A stretch of 64,000 nt of DNA from Gordonia spumicola (GCF_009932475.1 NZ_BJOV01000003.1:682001-746000), one strand, 5' to 3'; shown: positions 1-8,905, counted from the stretch's first letter. Program-made: numbers and translations. Notes: generated by a model from the sequence alone, not told the origin.

Positions 1-1179
1 AGCACCGACTCCCTCGCGAACCACCCGATCACCGACGACGAGATCTTCCGCTCCCACGTGGGCGGCAAGCTGTCCGTCGAGTTGGCGTCCCCGATCGCCA
101 CGCAGCGGGACCTGTCGATCGCGTACACGCCGGGCGTCGCGCAGGTCTCGCGCGCCATCGCGAAAGACGTCTCCCTCGTCGACGAGTACACGTGGACCAA
201 GCGTCTGGTGGCCGTCGTCTCCGACGGCACCGCGGTGCTGGGCCTCGGCGACATCGGCCCGCGCGCGTCGCTCCCCGTCATGGAGGGGAAGTCGGCGTTG
301 TTCCGGACCTTCGCCGGACTCAACTCGATCCCGATCGTCCTCGACACCACCGATCCGGACGAGATCGTCGAGACGCTGATCCGCCTGCGCCCGAGCTTCG
401 GCGCCGTGAACCTCGAGGACATCTCGGCCCCACGCTGCTTCGAGATCGAGCGCCGCGTGATCGAGGCGCTCGACTGCCCGGTGATGCACGATGACCAGCA
501 CGGCACCGCGATCGTCGTCCTGGCCGCCCTCAAGGGCGCGACCGCACACCTCGGCAAGGACGTCACGACGCTCAAGATCGTCATCTCCGGCGCGGGTGCG
601 GCCGGCGTCGCGTGCGCGAACATCCTGCGTGCCGCGGGCGTCCCGGACATCGTGGTCCTCGACTCGAAGGGCATCGTCGGCGGTCACCGCGACGATCTGA
701 ACGAGTTCAAGTCGGAACTGGCCGCGTGGAGCAACCCGCGGGGACTGACCGGCGGCGCGGCGGAGGCGCTGGACGGCGCGGACGTGTTCCTCGGCGTGTC
801 CGCGGGCCTGATCGACGAGTCGTTCATCGCGTCGATGAACGACGACGCGATCGTCTTCGCGCTGTCGAATCCCGATCCGGAGATCCACCCCGAGACCGCG
901 AAGAAGCACGCCGCGGTGGTCGCGACGGGCCGCAGCGACTTCCCGAATCAGATCAACAACGTCCTCGCGTTCCCCGGCGTCTTCGCGGGCGCGCTCGACG
1001 CCGACGCGCGCCGCATCACCGAGGGCATGAAGATCGCCGCGGCGGAGGCCATCTTCGGTGTGGTGGGCGACGACCTCGCGGCCGACCACATCGTCCCGAG
1101 CCCGCTCGATCCGCGCGTGGCACCCGCCGTCGCCGCTGCCGTCGCCGACGCCGCTCGCGCGGAAGGCGTGACCCGGTAA
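1..1179 (+). CDS. NAD(P)-dependent malic enzyme, 5' end outside window
   Basis: Malic enzyme decarboxylates malate oxidatively to pyruvate in the cytosol, linking the TCA cycle to gluconeogenesis and NAD(P)H supply. The reading frame is open from base 1, and translation before the first GTG (base 58) gives family-like sequence (TDDEIFRSH then GGKLSVE), so the true start lies upstream of the window. Visible family features are the N-terminal RDLSIAYTPGVAQVS block, the HDDQHGTA segment of the active site, and a Rossmann GAGAAG motif for the dinucleotide. The remaining length of about 392 codons fits the short bacterial malic enzymes, so only a few residues are missing. The gene is followed closely by the N-acetyltransferase gene on the same strand. 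Cofactor preference cannot be read from the sequence. Confidence 0.93.
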   Translation, partial: STDSLANHPITDDEIFRSHVGGKLSVELASPIATQRDLSIAYTPGVAQVSRAIAKDVSLVDEYTWTKRLVAVVSDGTAVLGLGDIGPRASLPVMEGKSALFRTFAGLNSIPIVLDTTDPDEIVETLIRLRPSFGAVNLEDISAPRCFEIERRVIEALDCPVMHDDQHGTAIVVLAALKGATAHLGKDVTTLKIVISGAGAAGVACANILRAAGVPDIVVLDSKGIVGGHRDDLNEFKSELAAWSNPRGLTGGAAEALDGADVFLGVSAGLIDESFIASMNDDAIVFALSNPDPEIHPETAKKHAAVVATGRSDFPNQINNVLAFPGVFAGALDADARRITEGMKIAAAEAIFGVVGDDLAADHIVPSPLDPRVAPAVAAAVADAARAEGVTR

Positions 1180-1211
1180 CTCGATCGCGCCCGGCGGGCG
1201 TCGCGGGCAGA

Positions 1212-2075
1212 ATGGCGCTCATGGGATTGTGGAGCGGAGACGACCTCGACCTGTCGGCGTACCTGAGGCGGATCGGCGTCGCCGACGGTCCCCCGCCGAC
1301 GCTCGACACCCTCCGCGCGTTGCATCGCGCGCACACGACGTCGATCCCGTTCGAGAATCTGGAGATCATTCTCGGCCGCGGCCTGCCGCTCGACCTGGCA
1401 TCGGTTCAGACGAAACTGATCGACTCGCCGCGCGGCGGGTACTGCTTCGAACACGTCGGATTGTTCGCGGCCGCGTTGGAACGTCTCGGGTTCACGTTCA
1501 CGCCGATCATCGGCCGCATCACGCTCGGCGCCGACTGGACCGGACGACCCGCGACGCACGCACTCGTGATCGTCGAGGTCGACGGCGTCCGTCATCTGTG
1601 CGATGTCGGCTTCGGTCGAGGACCGCTAGAACCGATCGAACTGCGCGACGGCGTCGAGGCGGACCAGGACGGGTGGCGGTTCCGGCTGGGGTCGTCGCCG
1701 GTCGGCGACCTCTTCGACACCACTCGGTGGACGCTGTCGCAGTTCGACGGCGAGTGGGTGGAGCGGCATTCGTTCGTCCTCACCCCGCAGACGCCGACGG
1801 ACTACCGGGTGGGCAATCACTTCGTGTCGACGTCGCCGCGGTCCCCGTTCGTGACACGGCCGTTCGTCCAGCGCTTCGCCGTCGACGAGCACGTCACTCT
1901 CGACGGCGACACCGTCACCACCCGGCGCCCCGACGGTTCGATCCTCACACGGAACGTGGCGGCCGAAGAACTCCCCGCCATTCTCGCCGAGTCGTTCGCC
2001 ATCTCCCTGACCTCGGACGACGCCGCGTCCCTCGTCACCCTGGAAGCCAGCCGTCGCGCGTCCGCCGCCACCTGA
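1212..2075 (+). CDS. nat: Arylamine N-acetyltransferase
   Basis: NAT transfers acetyl from acetyl-CoA to arylamines and hydrazines (isoniazid in mycobacteria) in a ping-pong reaction. The Cys-His-Asp triad is visible: Cys78 in RGGYCFEH, His116 in ATHAL and Asp131 in LCDVGFG, numbered from the ATG at 1212. The IPFENL segment typical of the family precedes it. At about 287 residues it has normal family length. A second in-frame ATG at 1221 is an equally possible start; neither has a strong Shine-Dalgarno, though GGGCAG lies just before 1212. The gene begins 32 bp after the malic enzyme stop on the same strand and may be co-transcribed with it. Confidence 0.93.
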   Translation: MALMGLWSGDDLDLSAYLRRIGVADGPPPTLDTLRALHRAHTTSIPFENLEIILGRGLPLDLASVQTKLIDSPRGGYCFEHVGLFAAALERLGFTFTPIIGRITLGADWTGRPATHALVIVEVDGVRHLCDVGFGRGPLEPIELRDGVEADQDGWRFRLGSSPVGDLFDTTRWTLSQFDGEWVERHSFVLTPQTPTDYRVGNHFVSTSPRSPFVTRPFVQRFAVDEHVTLDGDTVTTRRPDGSILTRNVAAEELPAILAESFAISLTSDDAASLVTLEASRRASAAT

Positions 2076-2143
2076 CCACCCCGTTTTGCTCCCAAGGCCA
2101 CCCACTCTGTAGCATCATCTGCGCTGCCTGCCACAGGCCGCAC

Positions 2144-2219
2144 GCCGCCTTAGCTCAGTCGGTAGAGCGAGTCACTCGTAATGACTAGGTCAGGAGTTCG
2201 ATTCTCCTAGGCGGCTCCA
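2144..2219 (+). tRNA. tRNA-Thr (anticodon CGT)
   Basis: The cloverleaf folds by eye: the 7-bp acceptor stem pairs 2144-2150 with 2209-2215, followed by discriminator T and an encoded CCA (2217-2219). The D arm is GCTC/GAGC. The anticodon stem AGTCA/TGACT encloses the loop CTCGTAA, giving anticodon CGT for threonine codon ACG. The T stem AGGAG/CTCCT carries the TTCGATT loop. The toxin-antitoxin genes just downstream suggest a tRNA-associated insertion hot spot, but no duplicated tRNA 3' end was seen. Confidence 0.97.
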
Positions 2220-2222
2220 TGA

Positions 2223-2255
2223 AAATGCAGGTCAGACAACGTCTGACCTGCATTT
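2223..2255 (+). terminator. Rho-independent terminator after tRNA-Thr
   Basis: A perfect 15-bp inverted repeat (2223-2237 against 2241-2255) has a 3-base loop AAC. It starts four bases after the tRNA CCA and has A/T at both ends, so it could stop transcription from both directions. Confidence 0.85.
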
Positions 2256-2348
2256 CTGGTTTCGACTACCCCACCGCACGCCACAACATGGGGCAATCGG
2301 GTCACAACGGCCAGCCTTCACCCAACTACCAGTACCGTCTAGTGATGC

Positions 2349-2378
2349 TTGCCTTGATCTGTCTAGTGTCACTAGAAT
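2349..2378 (+). promoter_or_regulatory. hicA promoter with overlapping operator palindrome
   Basis: TTGCCT (2349-2354) and TAGAAT (2373-2378) are spaced by 18 bp. A perfect palindrome TCTAGTG-T-CACTAGA (2362-2376) overlaps the -10 box, as expected for an autoregulated toxin-antitoxin promoter. The predicted transcription start falls near 2385, where an in-frame GTG lies, so the hicA message may be leaderless and start there rather than at 2379. Confidence 0.6.
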
Positions 2379-2600
2379 ATGGTTGTGACAAAGCGGCGGG
2401 ACATCCTCAAGATGCTCAAACAAGGAGCCAGGGCCGCTGGCGTAACGTACGAAGCCGTCGAGGGCGGCAATCACACAGTCGTCAAACTCGACGGATACCG
2501 CGTCCCGGTAGCGCGACACAACGAGATCGACAACAGCATGGCGATCATCATCTATAAGGAAGCCGAAGCGAAGCTGGGGAAGGACTGGTGGAAGAAGTGA
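2379..2600 (+). CDS. hicA: HicA-family mRNA interferase toxin
   Basis: HicA toxins are small dsRBD-fold RNases that cleave mRNA and are neutralised by HicB. This 73-residue protein has the family pattern: an N-terminal KRRDILKMLKQ helix, the catalytic His in GGNHTVVKL, and the later VPVARHNEID segment. Length is normal. The ATG at 2379 follows the -10 box directly. The promoter geometry would also allow a leaderless GTG start at 2385, giving MTKRRDIL. The stop overlaps the next gene by 4 to 13 bp depending on the hicB start, consistent with translational coupling of toxin and antitoxin. Confidence 0.85.
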   Translation: MVVTKRRDILKMLKQGARAAGVTYEAVEGGNHTVVKLDGYRVPVARHNEIDNSMAIIIYKEAEAKLGKDWWKK

Positions 2601-3373
2601 CCGCACACTCCGTGATCGTTGAACGCGCCGAGACCGGCTGGCGCATCTATGTTCCCGACGTCGATCGCTACACTTGGGCCCCCCATCTTCGTGAAGTCGA
2701 GAAGATGGCGCGCGATCTCATCCAAGTGATGACCGACCGGCCAATCGACGACATCGCAGTCGACATTCAACTCCCCGCCGAGCTCAGCGCTCCCATCCAA
2801 AGACTGCACACCGCTCGGGGCGCGGCTGCCGACGCCGATGCCGCCGCGCGGGAGGCGCAGCGCGTGGCCGCGACAACTCTGCGCGACGCTGGTACCACTC
2901 TGCGTGACGTCGCCGCAGCATTGAACATCTCTCACCAGCGCGTCCATCAGGTCCTCGCCGACGCCGCTGAACGACGCAAACGGCTCAATGATTTCCGAAC
3001 CACAGTCGACCGCATCGTCGCCAGGGACACCGACGTCGACATGGTCGTCAACGACGAAGGGGAACGTGTGGTAGTAGTCGCGTTGGGCGACGAGTTGCTT
3101 TCTCAGCTGATCGAGCGACTACGGTCGGCCGGTGGATATGCCACGGTGTTCGTGCTATCAGCGTCGGGCGCAATCCGCTCCGCCACCGTGGTCCGAAGCG
3201 AATGTTCGATCGCCGAGCCAGACGACGATCTGACCGGAACCAACCGGCCGGGAAGCATGGCTCTGATCGACACGTTCATCGACTACCTCGCGTTGCATCC
3301 GAACGGCGTCAAGCTGGACAGTGCCGCTACAGACTCGCACGCAAAGGGTCTGCGGACACTGCAATCCGCTTGA
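2588..3373 (+). CDS. HicB-like antitoxin with HTH and an extra C-terminal domain
   Basis: The N-terminal 45 residues look like the HicB partial RNase-H fold (SVIVERAETGWRIYVPDVDRYTWA), which would bind the HicA toxin. A helical linker follows, then a helix-turn-helix (about residues 100-120, TLRDVAAALNISHQRVHQVL) suited to binding the palindrome upstream of hicA. The protein is 261 residues, much longer than usual HicB. The C-terminal half of about 135 residues (from about 125) is not recognised. Two GTG starts are possible (2588 and 2597); the second makes a GTGA overlap with the hicA stop. The pair probably forms one operon. Confidence 0.75.
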   Translation: MEEVTAHSVIVERAETGWRIYVPDVDRYTWAPHLREVEKMARDLIQVMTDRPIDDIAVDIQLPAELSAPIQRLHTARGAAADADAAAREAQRVAATTLRDAGTTLRDVAAALNISHQRVHQVLADAAERRKRLNDFRTTVDRIVARDTDVDMVVNDEGERVVVVALGDELLSQLIERLRSAGGYATVFVLSASGAIRSATVVRSECSIAEPDDDLTGTNRPGSMALIDTFIDYLALHPNGVKLDSAATDSHAKGLRTLQSA

Positions 3374-3447
3374 CCGCCCCATCACGTTGAATGACCTTCT
3401 CCGCCAAACCCCGAGACAGATCGGGCGATGTGTCTTACGTTGACGGA

Positions 3448-4647
3448 ATGACCACCACTGAGCAGGGATACACTCTCCGTTCCGACGAGTCGTGGCGCGA
3501 TCCGTTTCCGATGTACGCCTGGCTGCGCGAGCACGATCCCGTGCATCGAGTGGTGCCGGACAAGCGGCCGGAGGACGACTTCTGGGTCCTCACCCGGCAC
3601 GCGGACGTGACGGCGGCGGCGAAGAACTGGCAGACGTTCTCGTCGGCGAAGGGCCTCACCGTCACCTACGGCGAGCTCGACAAGATCGGGCTGGCCGACA
3701 ATCCGCCGTTGGTGATGCAGGATCCGCCGGTGCACACCGAGTTCCGGAAACTCGTGTCGCGCGGGTTCACACCGCGACAGGTGACGACGCTGGAGCCGTT
3801 GGTGCGGGAGTTCGTCGTCGAACGCATCGAGCGGCTGCGTTCCGGCGGTGGTGGGGACATCGCCGCGGAGCTGTTCAAGCCGTTGCCGAGCATGGTCGTC
3901 GCCCACTATCTCGGCGTCCCGGAGGAGGACCGAACGCGGTTCGACGCGTGGACCGATGCGATCGTCGCCGCGAATCCCGGCGCCGATCTGGGTGCGGCGA
4001 TGACGTCGGCGTCGGACGCCGTCCTCGAACTGACGGGCTACTTCGCGGAACTGATCGAGCATCGCCGCAAGCATCCAGGCGACGACACCGTCTCCCACCT
4101 GGTGGGGGCGGGCAGCAGCGACCTGCTGTCGATCCTCGCGTTCGCGTTCACGATGGTCGCGGGCGGCAACGACACGACGACGGGCATGCTCGGCGGCTCG
4201 TCCGCCCTGCTCACCGAGCATCGCGATCAGCGGCGGATCCTGCTCGACGATCCCGACGCGATCGGCACGGCGGTCACCGAACTGCTCCGACTCACCTCGC
4301 CGGTGCAGGGCCTCGCGCGGACGACCACGCGCGATGTGACGTTCGACGACGTGACGATCCCGGCAGGCCGCAAGGTGCTGCTCTGCTACGCCGCGGCCAA
4401 CCGCGACGAACGCGTCCACGGGCCGGACGCCGACCGGCTCGACGTCCGGCGCGATCCGCCCGGTCTGCTCACGTTCAGCCACGGCTCGCACTTCTGTCTC
4501 GGGGCCGCCGCGGCCCGGATGCAGGCGACGATCGCCCTCACCGAACTGCTGGCGAGATGCCCCGACTACGACGTAGACGTCGACGCGATCGCCTGGGCTC
4601 CAGGCAATTACGTTCGACGTCCACTGTCGGTGCCGTTCTCGGCGTGA
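3448..4647 (+). CDS. Cytochrome P450
   Basis: This is a soluble bacterial P450 monooxygenase of 399 residues, the usual class I length with no membrane anchor. The I-helix oxygen-activation motif AGGNDTT, a K-helix region around TELLRL, and the heme loop FSHGSHFCLGA with the thiolate Cys near residue 350 are all present. The ATG at 3448 was chosen over an upstream in-frame ATG because the added residues do not resemble P450 N-termini. It is convergent with the secreted lipase gene, the stops being only 3 bp apart. No ferredoxin or reductase gene lies beside it, so its redox partner is unknown. The P450 family and substrate cannot be assigned by eye. Confidence 0.92.
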   Translation: MTTTEQGYTLRSDESWRDPFPMYAWLREHDPVHRVVPDKRPEDDFWVLTRHADVTAAAKNWQTFSSAKGLTVTYGELDKIGLADNPPLVMQDPPVHTEFRKLVSRGFTPRQVTTLEPLVREFVVERIERLRSGGGGDIAAELFKPLPSMVVAHYLGVPEEDRTRFDAWTDAIVAANPGADLGAAMTSASDAVLELTGYFAELIEHRRKHPGDDTVSHLVGAGSSDLLSILAFAFTMVAGGNDTTTGMLGGSSALLTEHRDQRRILLDDPDAIGTAVTELLRLTSPVQGLARTTTRDVTFDDVTIPAGRKVLLCYAAANRDERVHGPDADRLDVRRDPPGLLTFSHGSHFCLGAAAARMQATIALTELLARCPDYDVDVDAIAWAPGNYVRRPLSVPFSA

Positions 4648-4650
4648 GGG

Positions 4651-5649
4651 CTACACCAGCCAACCGTGCTGCTTGCAGACCGGTGCGGTGGTGCCGTCGA
4701 GGGCGCCCTTGACGACGGAGATGACGTACGGCGAGTAGACCATCGTCAAGTGATCCGACCAGTCCTTGCCGCAGCCGTTCTGGATCGTGATGTTCTTGAC
4801 GCCGGGGTACCGGAGGAACGCCGAGTCGTAGGGTGTGACGACTTCGTCGTATCGGCTGGCGAGGATCGTGTACTCGACGCCGGGGTAGATCACGCGGCCA
4901 CTGTTGAGCTGCTTGATGAACGGAGATCCGACCGACTGGTCGATGGGTCCTGCTCCGTACAGCCAGGCGTAGAAGCCCATCACGTCCAGGCCCGCATTGT
5001 TGATCTGCCTGCCGATCCAGGCGAGGCCGTCGAGCGTGGTGCCGTGGTTCGGCGGCGCGAGCATGACGAGCTTGCCGATCTTGTTCTTGTCGGGGTCCGA
5101 CGCGTTCGCGCCGCCGTCGGCCTTCATCCACTGGCGCACGACGACGCCGCCCTGTGAGTGCGTCACCACGTCGACCTTCGCCGATCCGGTAGCCGTGCGG
5201 ACGCGGTCGATGTAGCCGCCGAGCTGCGTCGCCGACTGCTGGATGCTGGCGACGCCGTTGGCCGCGGGCAGGATGGTGCCGGCGCCGCCCTTGTCGAGCA
5301 GATCGGTACGACCGTAGTTGGGCGCGAACACGCAGCGCCCCGACGCTGCGAGCTCCGGTGCGACGGCGGCCCAGTTGTCGTACGCGTCCTCATAGGTTCC
5401 ATGCACCAGCACCACCGGGTTCTCGCCCGCTTTCGGCTTGCAGCCGAAGTCGTTCGCGCCGGGCGGGGCGGAGTTCGGGTGCACCTGCGCGTACAGGTAG
5501 CCGTCCCAGAAGCCGTTCTGGCGAGGACCCTCCTGGCCGGTGTTCCCGATCGTCGGCAGCGTCTTCGGCGCCGCCCGCACCGCCGGCGCCGCCACCGTCA
5601 CGGCGGCGACGGCGATCATCACAGCCACCCACAACTTCGTCCTCGTCAT
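4651..5649 (-). CDS. Secreted triacylglycerol lipase (alpha/beta hydrolase)
   Basis: The 332-residue protein starts with a Sec signal peptide (TRTKLW, then a hydrophobic stretch ending AVRAAPK near residue 27). The oxyanion region PVVLVHGTYED is followed by the nucleophile elbow THSQGG. The later SRYDEVVTPYDSAF segment and a DHLTM segment probably supply the catalytic Asp and His. Several cysteines could form disulfides in the exported enzyme. Its ATG overlaps the stop of the upstream lipase gene (ATGA at 5646-5649), so the two are translationally coupled. It resembles the lipase at 53812-54759 over most of its length. Confidence 0.85.
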   Translation of the reverse strand: MTRTKLWVAVMIAVAAVTVAAPAVRAAPKTLPTIGNTGQEGPRQNGFWDGYLYAQVHPNSAPPGANDFGCKPKAGENPVVLVHGTYEDAYDNWAAVAPELAASGRCVFAPNYGRTDLLDKGGAGTILPAANGVASIQQSATQLGGYIDRVRTATGSAKVDVVTHSQGGVVVRQWMKADGGANASDPDKNKIGKLVMLAPPNHGTTLDGLAWIGRQINNAGLDVMGFYAWLYGAGPIDQSVGSPFIKQLNSGRVIYPGVEYTILASRYDEVVTPYDSAFLRYPGVKNITIQNGCGKDWSDHLTMVYSPYVISVVKGALDGTTAPVCKQHGWLV

Positions 5650-6803
5650 GTACGAACTTCCTCTCTCCCAATGTGCCGCAGGCCCTCGGCCTGCGCGTCG
5701 CGCTGCTCTTGCAGCCAGTCCAATGCGCCGCGAGCCGTCCAGAACTCGAGCGGCAGATGCGTTCCGAACGGCAGCCGCCGGTAGTCGATGCGGGCGCCCG
5801 CGGCTCGATAGCGGGCGACGAGGGCGTCGACGTCGGCGACGGCGATCACTTCGTCGCGCACGCCCTGCTGGATGAGCATCGGCATCGCGGGAGCCTGCGC
5901 TCCGGGCCGGATGTCGTCCATGACCGCGGCCAGACGGGGATCGGCGAGCAGGCCGTCGACGCCGTCGCGCAGGTGATCGTCGAGGTTCATCCGCTGCAGT
6001 CGGACGAGCAGCGAGACGGTGGTCCGCTCGTCCGCCACGTCGAGTTCGGCGCGCAGGACGTCGTCCATGTGCTCGTCGAGGACGTGCGTGAGGCGCGGGT
6101 ACGCGCGTCGCAGACCGGCGATGAACATGACCGGGAAGCCGACGAACCGACCGGAGGACAGCCTGCGCAACGCATTGCCGGGATCACCGACCGGCGACCC
6201 CGCGACAGCCCCGACGATCGGCAGTTCCGGCGCGTAGTCGGCCGCCGCCTCCGCCGCCCACGCCGTCGCGAGACCCCCGCCGGAGTATCCCCACAACCCG
6301 ATGTCCAGGTCGAACGTCCCGCCGTCCATGCCGAAGCGGCGCGCGGCGCGGAGCCCGTCGAGCACCCGGTAGCCGGGTTCGCGCGCGGCGCCGAGCCTGC
6401 CGCCCGGGCCGCAGTGGTCCGGGATCGACACGACCCACCCGCGCCGGAGCGCGGCGACCACATGCCCGAGTTCGAGCTGCGCCAGGCTTCCCGCCGCGCG
6501 GGCTCCGAGCCGGAGTGCGTACGACGGTGCGCATCGCGGCGTCACCGCGTCGATCGCGCACTGGAACGACATCAGCCCGCGATACTCTCCGCGCGGGAAG
6601 AGCACCGTGGTGGTCGCCGCCTCGGGTGCGCCCGTCAGATCGGTGGTCCGGTACTGGAGCTGCCACGCGTCGACGGACACCGGAACCCGCCCGAACGCCG
6701 CCGGGAGCACCTGACGTTCGGCGAGGACGCCTCCGGGCCGCCTGGCCTCGAACGCGGGAGCGGGTAGATAGAACGGGTCCTCGTCTGGCGGTCGAATGCT
6801 CAC
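5646..6803 (-). CDS. LIP-family secretory-type lipase/esterase
   Basis: This alpha/beta hydrolase resembles the actinobacterial LIP family: an N-terminal DPFYLP segment, a QCAIDAV region, the GYSGGG nucleophile elbow around residue 180, and a C-terminal THLPLEF block containing the likely catalytic His. I chose GTG 6803 (SIRPPDEDPF). Upstream codons are Arg/Cys-rich and unlike the family, and a CATACC -10-like box lies just upstream. The product has no obvious signal peptide with this start, so it may be cytosolic or anchored. The gene is divergent from the PucR-type regulator gene with about 130 bp between them, so regulation of both lipases by that regulator is plausible. Confidence 0.8.
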   Translation of the reverse strand: MSIRPPDEDPFYLPAPAFEARRPGGVLAERQVLPAAFGRVPVSVDAWQLQYRTTDLTGAPEAATTTVLFPRGEYRGLMSFQCAIDAVTPRCAPSYALRLGARAAGSLAQLELGHVVAALRRGWVVSIPDHCGPGGRLGAAREPGYRVLDGLRAARRFGMDGGTFDLDIGLWGYSGGGLATAWAAEAAADYAPELPIVGAVAGSPVGDPGNALRRLSSGRFVGFPVMFIAGLRRAYPRLTHVLDEHMDDVLRAELDVADERTTVSLLVRLQRMNLDDHLRDGVDGLLADPRLAAVMDDIRPGAQAPAMPMLIQQGVRDEVIAVADVDALVARYRAAGARIDYRRLPFGTHLPLEFWTARGALDWLQEQRDAQAEGLRHIGREEVRT

Positions 6804-6936
6804 GGGACAACGGTATGAACGCGAGCACCGTCCGGTCACTGCACCCAGGCGAGAAGGTTTCGGGGGAAGTTTGTGGTGCGAACCAATATCGGCGTCCGAT
6901 GCGTGTTTCCGGTGCTCCGTGCAGCACTATGTCTGC

Positions 6937-8157
6937 ATGACCGAGGCACTCACCGACCGTCCGCCCCTCTTGACGCGTGTGCGCGAGCAGTGGGATTCTA
7001 TAGCCGCGAAGCTCCTCGAAGGCGGTCTGGCCGCGACGACGCCGGACGGGCTGCCGGACGATCATTTCAACGCCGACGTGCTGCCCGCGATCACCATGTG
7101 CGGATACGCGCTGTTCGAGGCCGTGTCGACCGGCCGCGACCTGACCTTCGATGAGGTCCGCGTCTTCGCCGGTCCGGTCGCCGAGCGTCACGCGGAGGAC
7201 CGTCTCCCGCTGCAGATGCTGCTGACCGGCATTCACGAGTCGGCGCAGATCCTGCTGACCGAGGCCGCCGCGATCGCCGAAGACGACGAGATGGCCGACA
7301 TGCTCGACCTCGGCAAGCGCATGCTCAACATGCTCGGCAGCATCACCCTGTCGGTGGTGTCGGCGTACACCGAGGTGGAGCAGTCGATCTATCACGCCGA
7401 ACGCGAAGCGCGGCGCGAACTGTGCGCAGCCCTGATCGACGGCCGCCCGGCGGCCGGACTCGCGGCGCGCGCGGACACGACGATCGCCGACCGTTACCTC
7501 GTCCTGTCGCTGCGGGTGGACGTCGACGCCAGCCCCGTCAGCGCGGCGCACCTGATCACGCGGCGCCGGAGGCGACTCCTGCAGCAGATCCTCGACGAGT
7601 TGACGTCGAGCACCACGCCCGCCGTGTTCGACGGCGTCGTCGGCACCGCGCTTATCCCGGAGTCGTCGGTCGACATCGACGACGCGGCACGGTGGGCGGC
7701 CATGACCGCGCGACTGACCGCCGAGTTCGACGCGGACGTCCACATGATCCTGACCGCGGGCGTCTCACCTGAGCACATCCCGGCATCGGTCGCCGACGGC
7801 ACCGAACTGGCCCGCCTCGCGTGCGCGCTGCGGAGGCCGAGCGGAGCCTACAGCCTCGACGACCTGCTGCTGGAGTACCAGATCACCCGTCCGAGCCCGG
7901 CCCGCGACCGTCTCGCCGACCGCGTCGCACCGCTGTTCACGCAACCGCATCTGCTGGAGTCGCTGCAGGCGCATCTCAAGCACGGCGCCAACCGCAAGGA
8001 CGCGGCGAAGGAGGTGTTCGTCCACCCGAACACGTTCACGTACCGCCTTCGGCGGGTCGCCGAACTGACCGGGCTCGACCCCGCCGATCCCTACGAGTCC
8101 CGCATGCTGGCCGCCGCGCTCACCATCTCGAAGACGCAGGAACCGGCCGCGGGCTGA
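6937..8157 (+). CDS. PucR/CdaR-type transcriptional regulator
   Basis: This 406-residue regulator ends in the PucR C-terminal helix-turn-helix (HGANRKDAAKEVFVHPNTFTYRLRRVAELTG), which binds DNA in this family. The N-terminal 160 residues are mostly helical (RsbT co-antagonist/GAF-like in relatives) and probably sense a signal. The central part resembles the GGDEF-like region of the family. The ATG at 6937 gives MTEALTDRPPLL and follows a plausible promoter region. Divergent orientation to the lipase operon suggests it controls those genes; the inducer is unknown. Confidence 0.85.
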   Translation: MTEALTDRPPLLTRVREQWDSIAAKLLEGGLAATTPDGLPDDHFNADVLPAITMCGYALFEAVSTGRDLTFDEVRVFAGPVAERHAEDRLPLQMLLTGIHESAQILLTEAAAIAEDDEMADMLDLGKRMLNMLGSITLSVVSAYTEVEQSIYHAEREARRELCAALIDGRPAAGLAARADTTIADRYLVLSLRVDVDASPVSAAHLITRRRRRLLQQILDELTSSTTPAVFDGVVGTALIPESSVDIDDAARWAAMTARLTAEFDADVHMILTAGVSPEHIPASVADGTELARLACALRRPSGAYSLDDLLLEYQITRPSPARDRLADRVAPLFTQPHLLESLQAHLKHGANRKDAAKEVFVHPNTFTYRLRRVAELTGLDPADPYESRMLAAALTISKTQEPAAG

Positions 8158-8172
8158 CCCCCGACCGGTTCT

Positions 8173-8205
8173 CCCGCTCCTTGAGCGAGCTTGCGAGTCG
8201 AAAGG
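8173..8205 (+). repeat. Dispersed 33-bp intergenic repeat, copy 1
   Basis: This segment matches the reverse complement of 56265-56297 at 31 of 33 positions. It lies between two convergent genes, as the other copy does beside a gene 3' end. It includes CTCCTTGAG and TGCGAGTCGAAAGG. Confidence 0.7.
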
Positions 8206-8210
8206 CCGAC

Positions 8211-8792
8211 TCAGCCGAACAGCTCGCCGAAGTCCGGGAGGACTCCCTCGACACTTCCGAAGACGTCCGACGACCCGGTGTCCGGCGGGGTGCCGATGCC
8301 GAACACTTGAACGTCGTAGTCGCCGATCGAGCCGGTTCCGAGGCCCTCGATCGTGCACACGCTCTGCACCGTGTACGCCGGGGCCTTGACCGTCGGCCCG
8401 GACCACCAGGCCACGTCGACGGTCTGCCCGATCGGGACCGCGCGGCCTCCGAACGCGGTCGGGTCGCCGATCTCCGCGGCCAACGCCGCCGCCTTGACCT
8501 CGGCATCTTTCGCCTCGGCGGATGCGGGCGGCAGTTCCAGGAGCTTCTCCGTCAGCGGCTTCATCTGCTGGAGCTTCGGCAGCTTGTCGTATCCGTACAG
8601 GTAGACGACACAGTTGAACTCGTCGCCCGTGGTGTTCGTCAGCGACACCGTCGGGGTGGTCCCGTCGACCATGCCGGACGCCGGGTGACCTGTCGCCGTC
8701 GTCCACGCCTGGGCGGTTCCGACGCCCGACGCCACTGACGCGACCGCACCGATCGCGCCGATGACGGCGCCGACTCTGATTCGTGTGGACAT
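8211..8792 (-). CDS. Secreted protein of unknown function
   Basis: The product has 193 residues with a clear Sec signal peptide (STRIRVGAVIGAIGAVASVASG, cleavage expected after AQA near residue 29). The mature part holds two cysteines (NCVVY and SVCTIE) that could form one disulfide. A helical Ala/Glu-rich middle section is followed by a Gly/Asp-rich tail. I do not recognise the family. The mature domain might be a small beta-sandwich, but that is a guess. It is convergent with the PucR regulator gene and has its own upstream region. Confidence 0.75.
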   Translation of the reverse strand: MSTRIRVGAVIGAIGAVASVASGVGTAQAWTTATGHPASGMVDGTTPTVSLTNTTGDEFNCVVYLYGYDKLPKLQQMKPLTEKLLELPPASAEAKDAEVKAAALAAEIGDPTAFGGRAVPIGQTVDVAWWSGPTVKAPAYTVQSVCTIEGLGTGSIGDYDVQVFGIGTPPDTGSSDVFGSVEGVLPDFGELFG

Positions 8793-8905
8793 GGCGACTC
8801 CTTCGGGTGTGGCGACAACGCTGCGACTGCCAAGTGCATCACGGGCGCGCGGCGATCAGGACCTCACGCGGCGAAGTTGGATCGAGCGGGGGACACAGCC
8901 CCTGC

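Noticed and set aside
2144-2255. tRNA-Thr as attachment site of an island carrying hicAB
   Set aside because: No integrase gene and no duplicated tRNA 3' end were found nearby.
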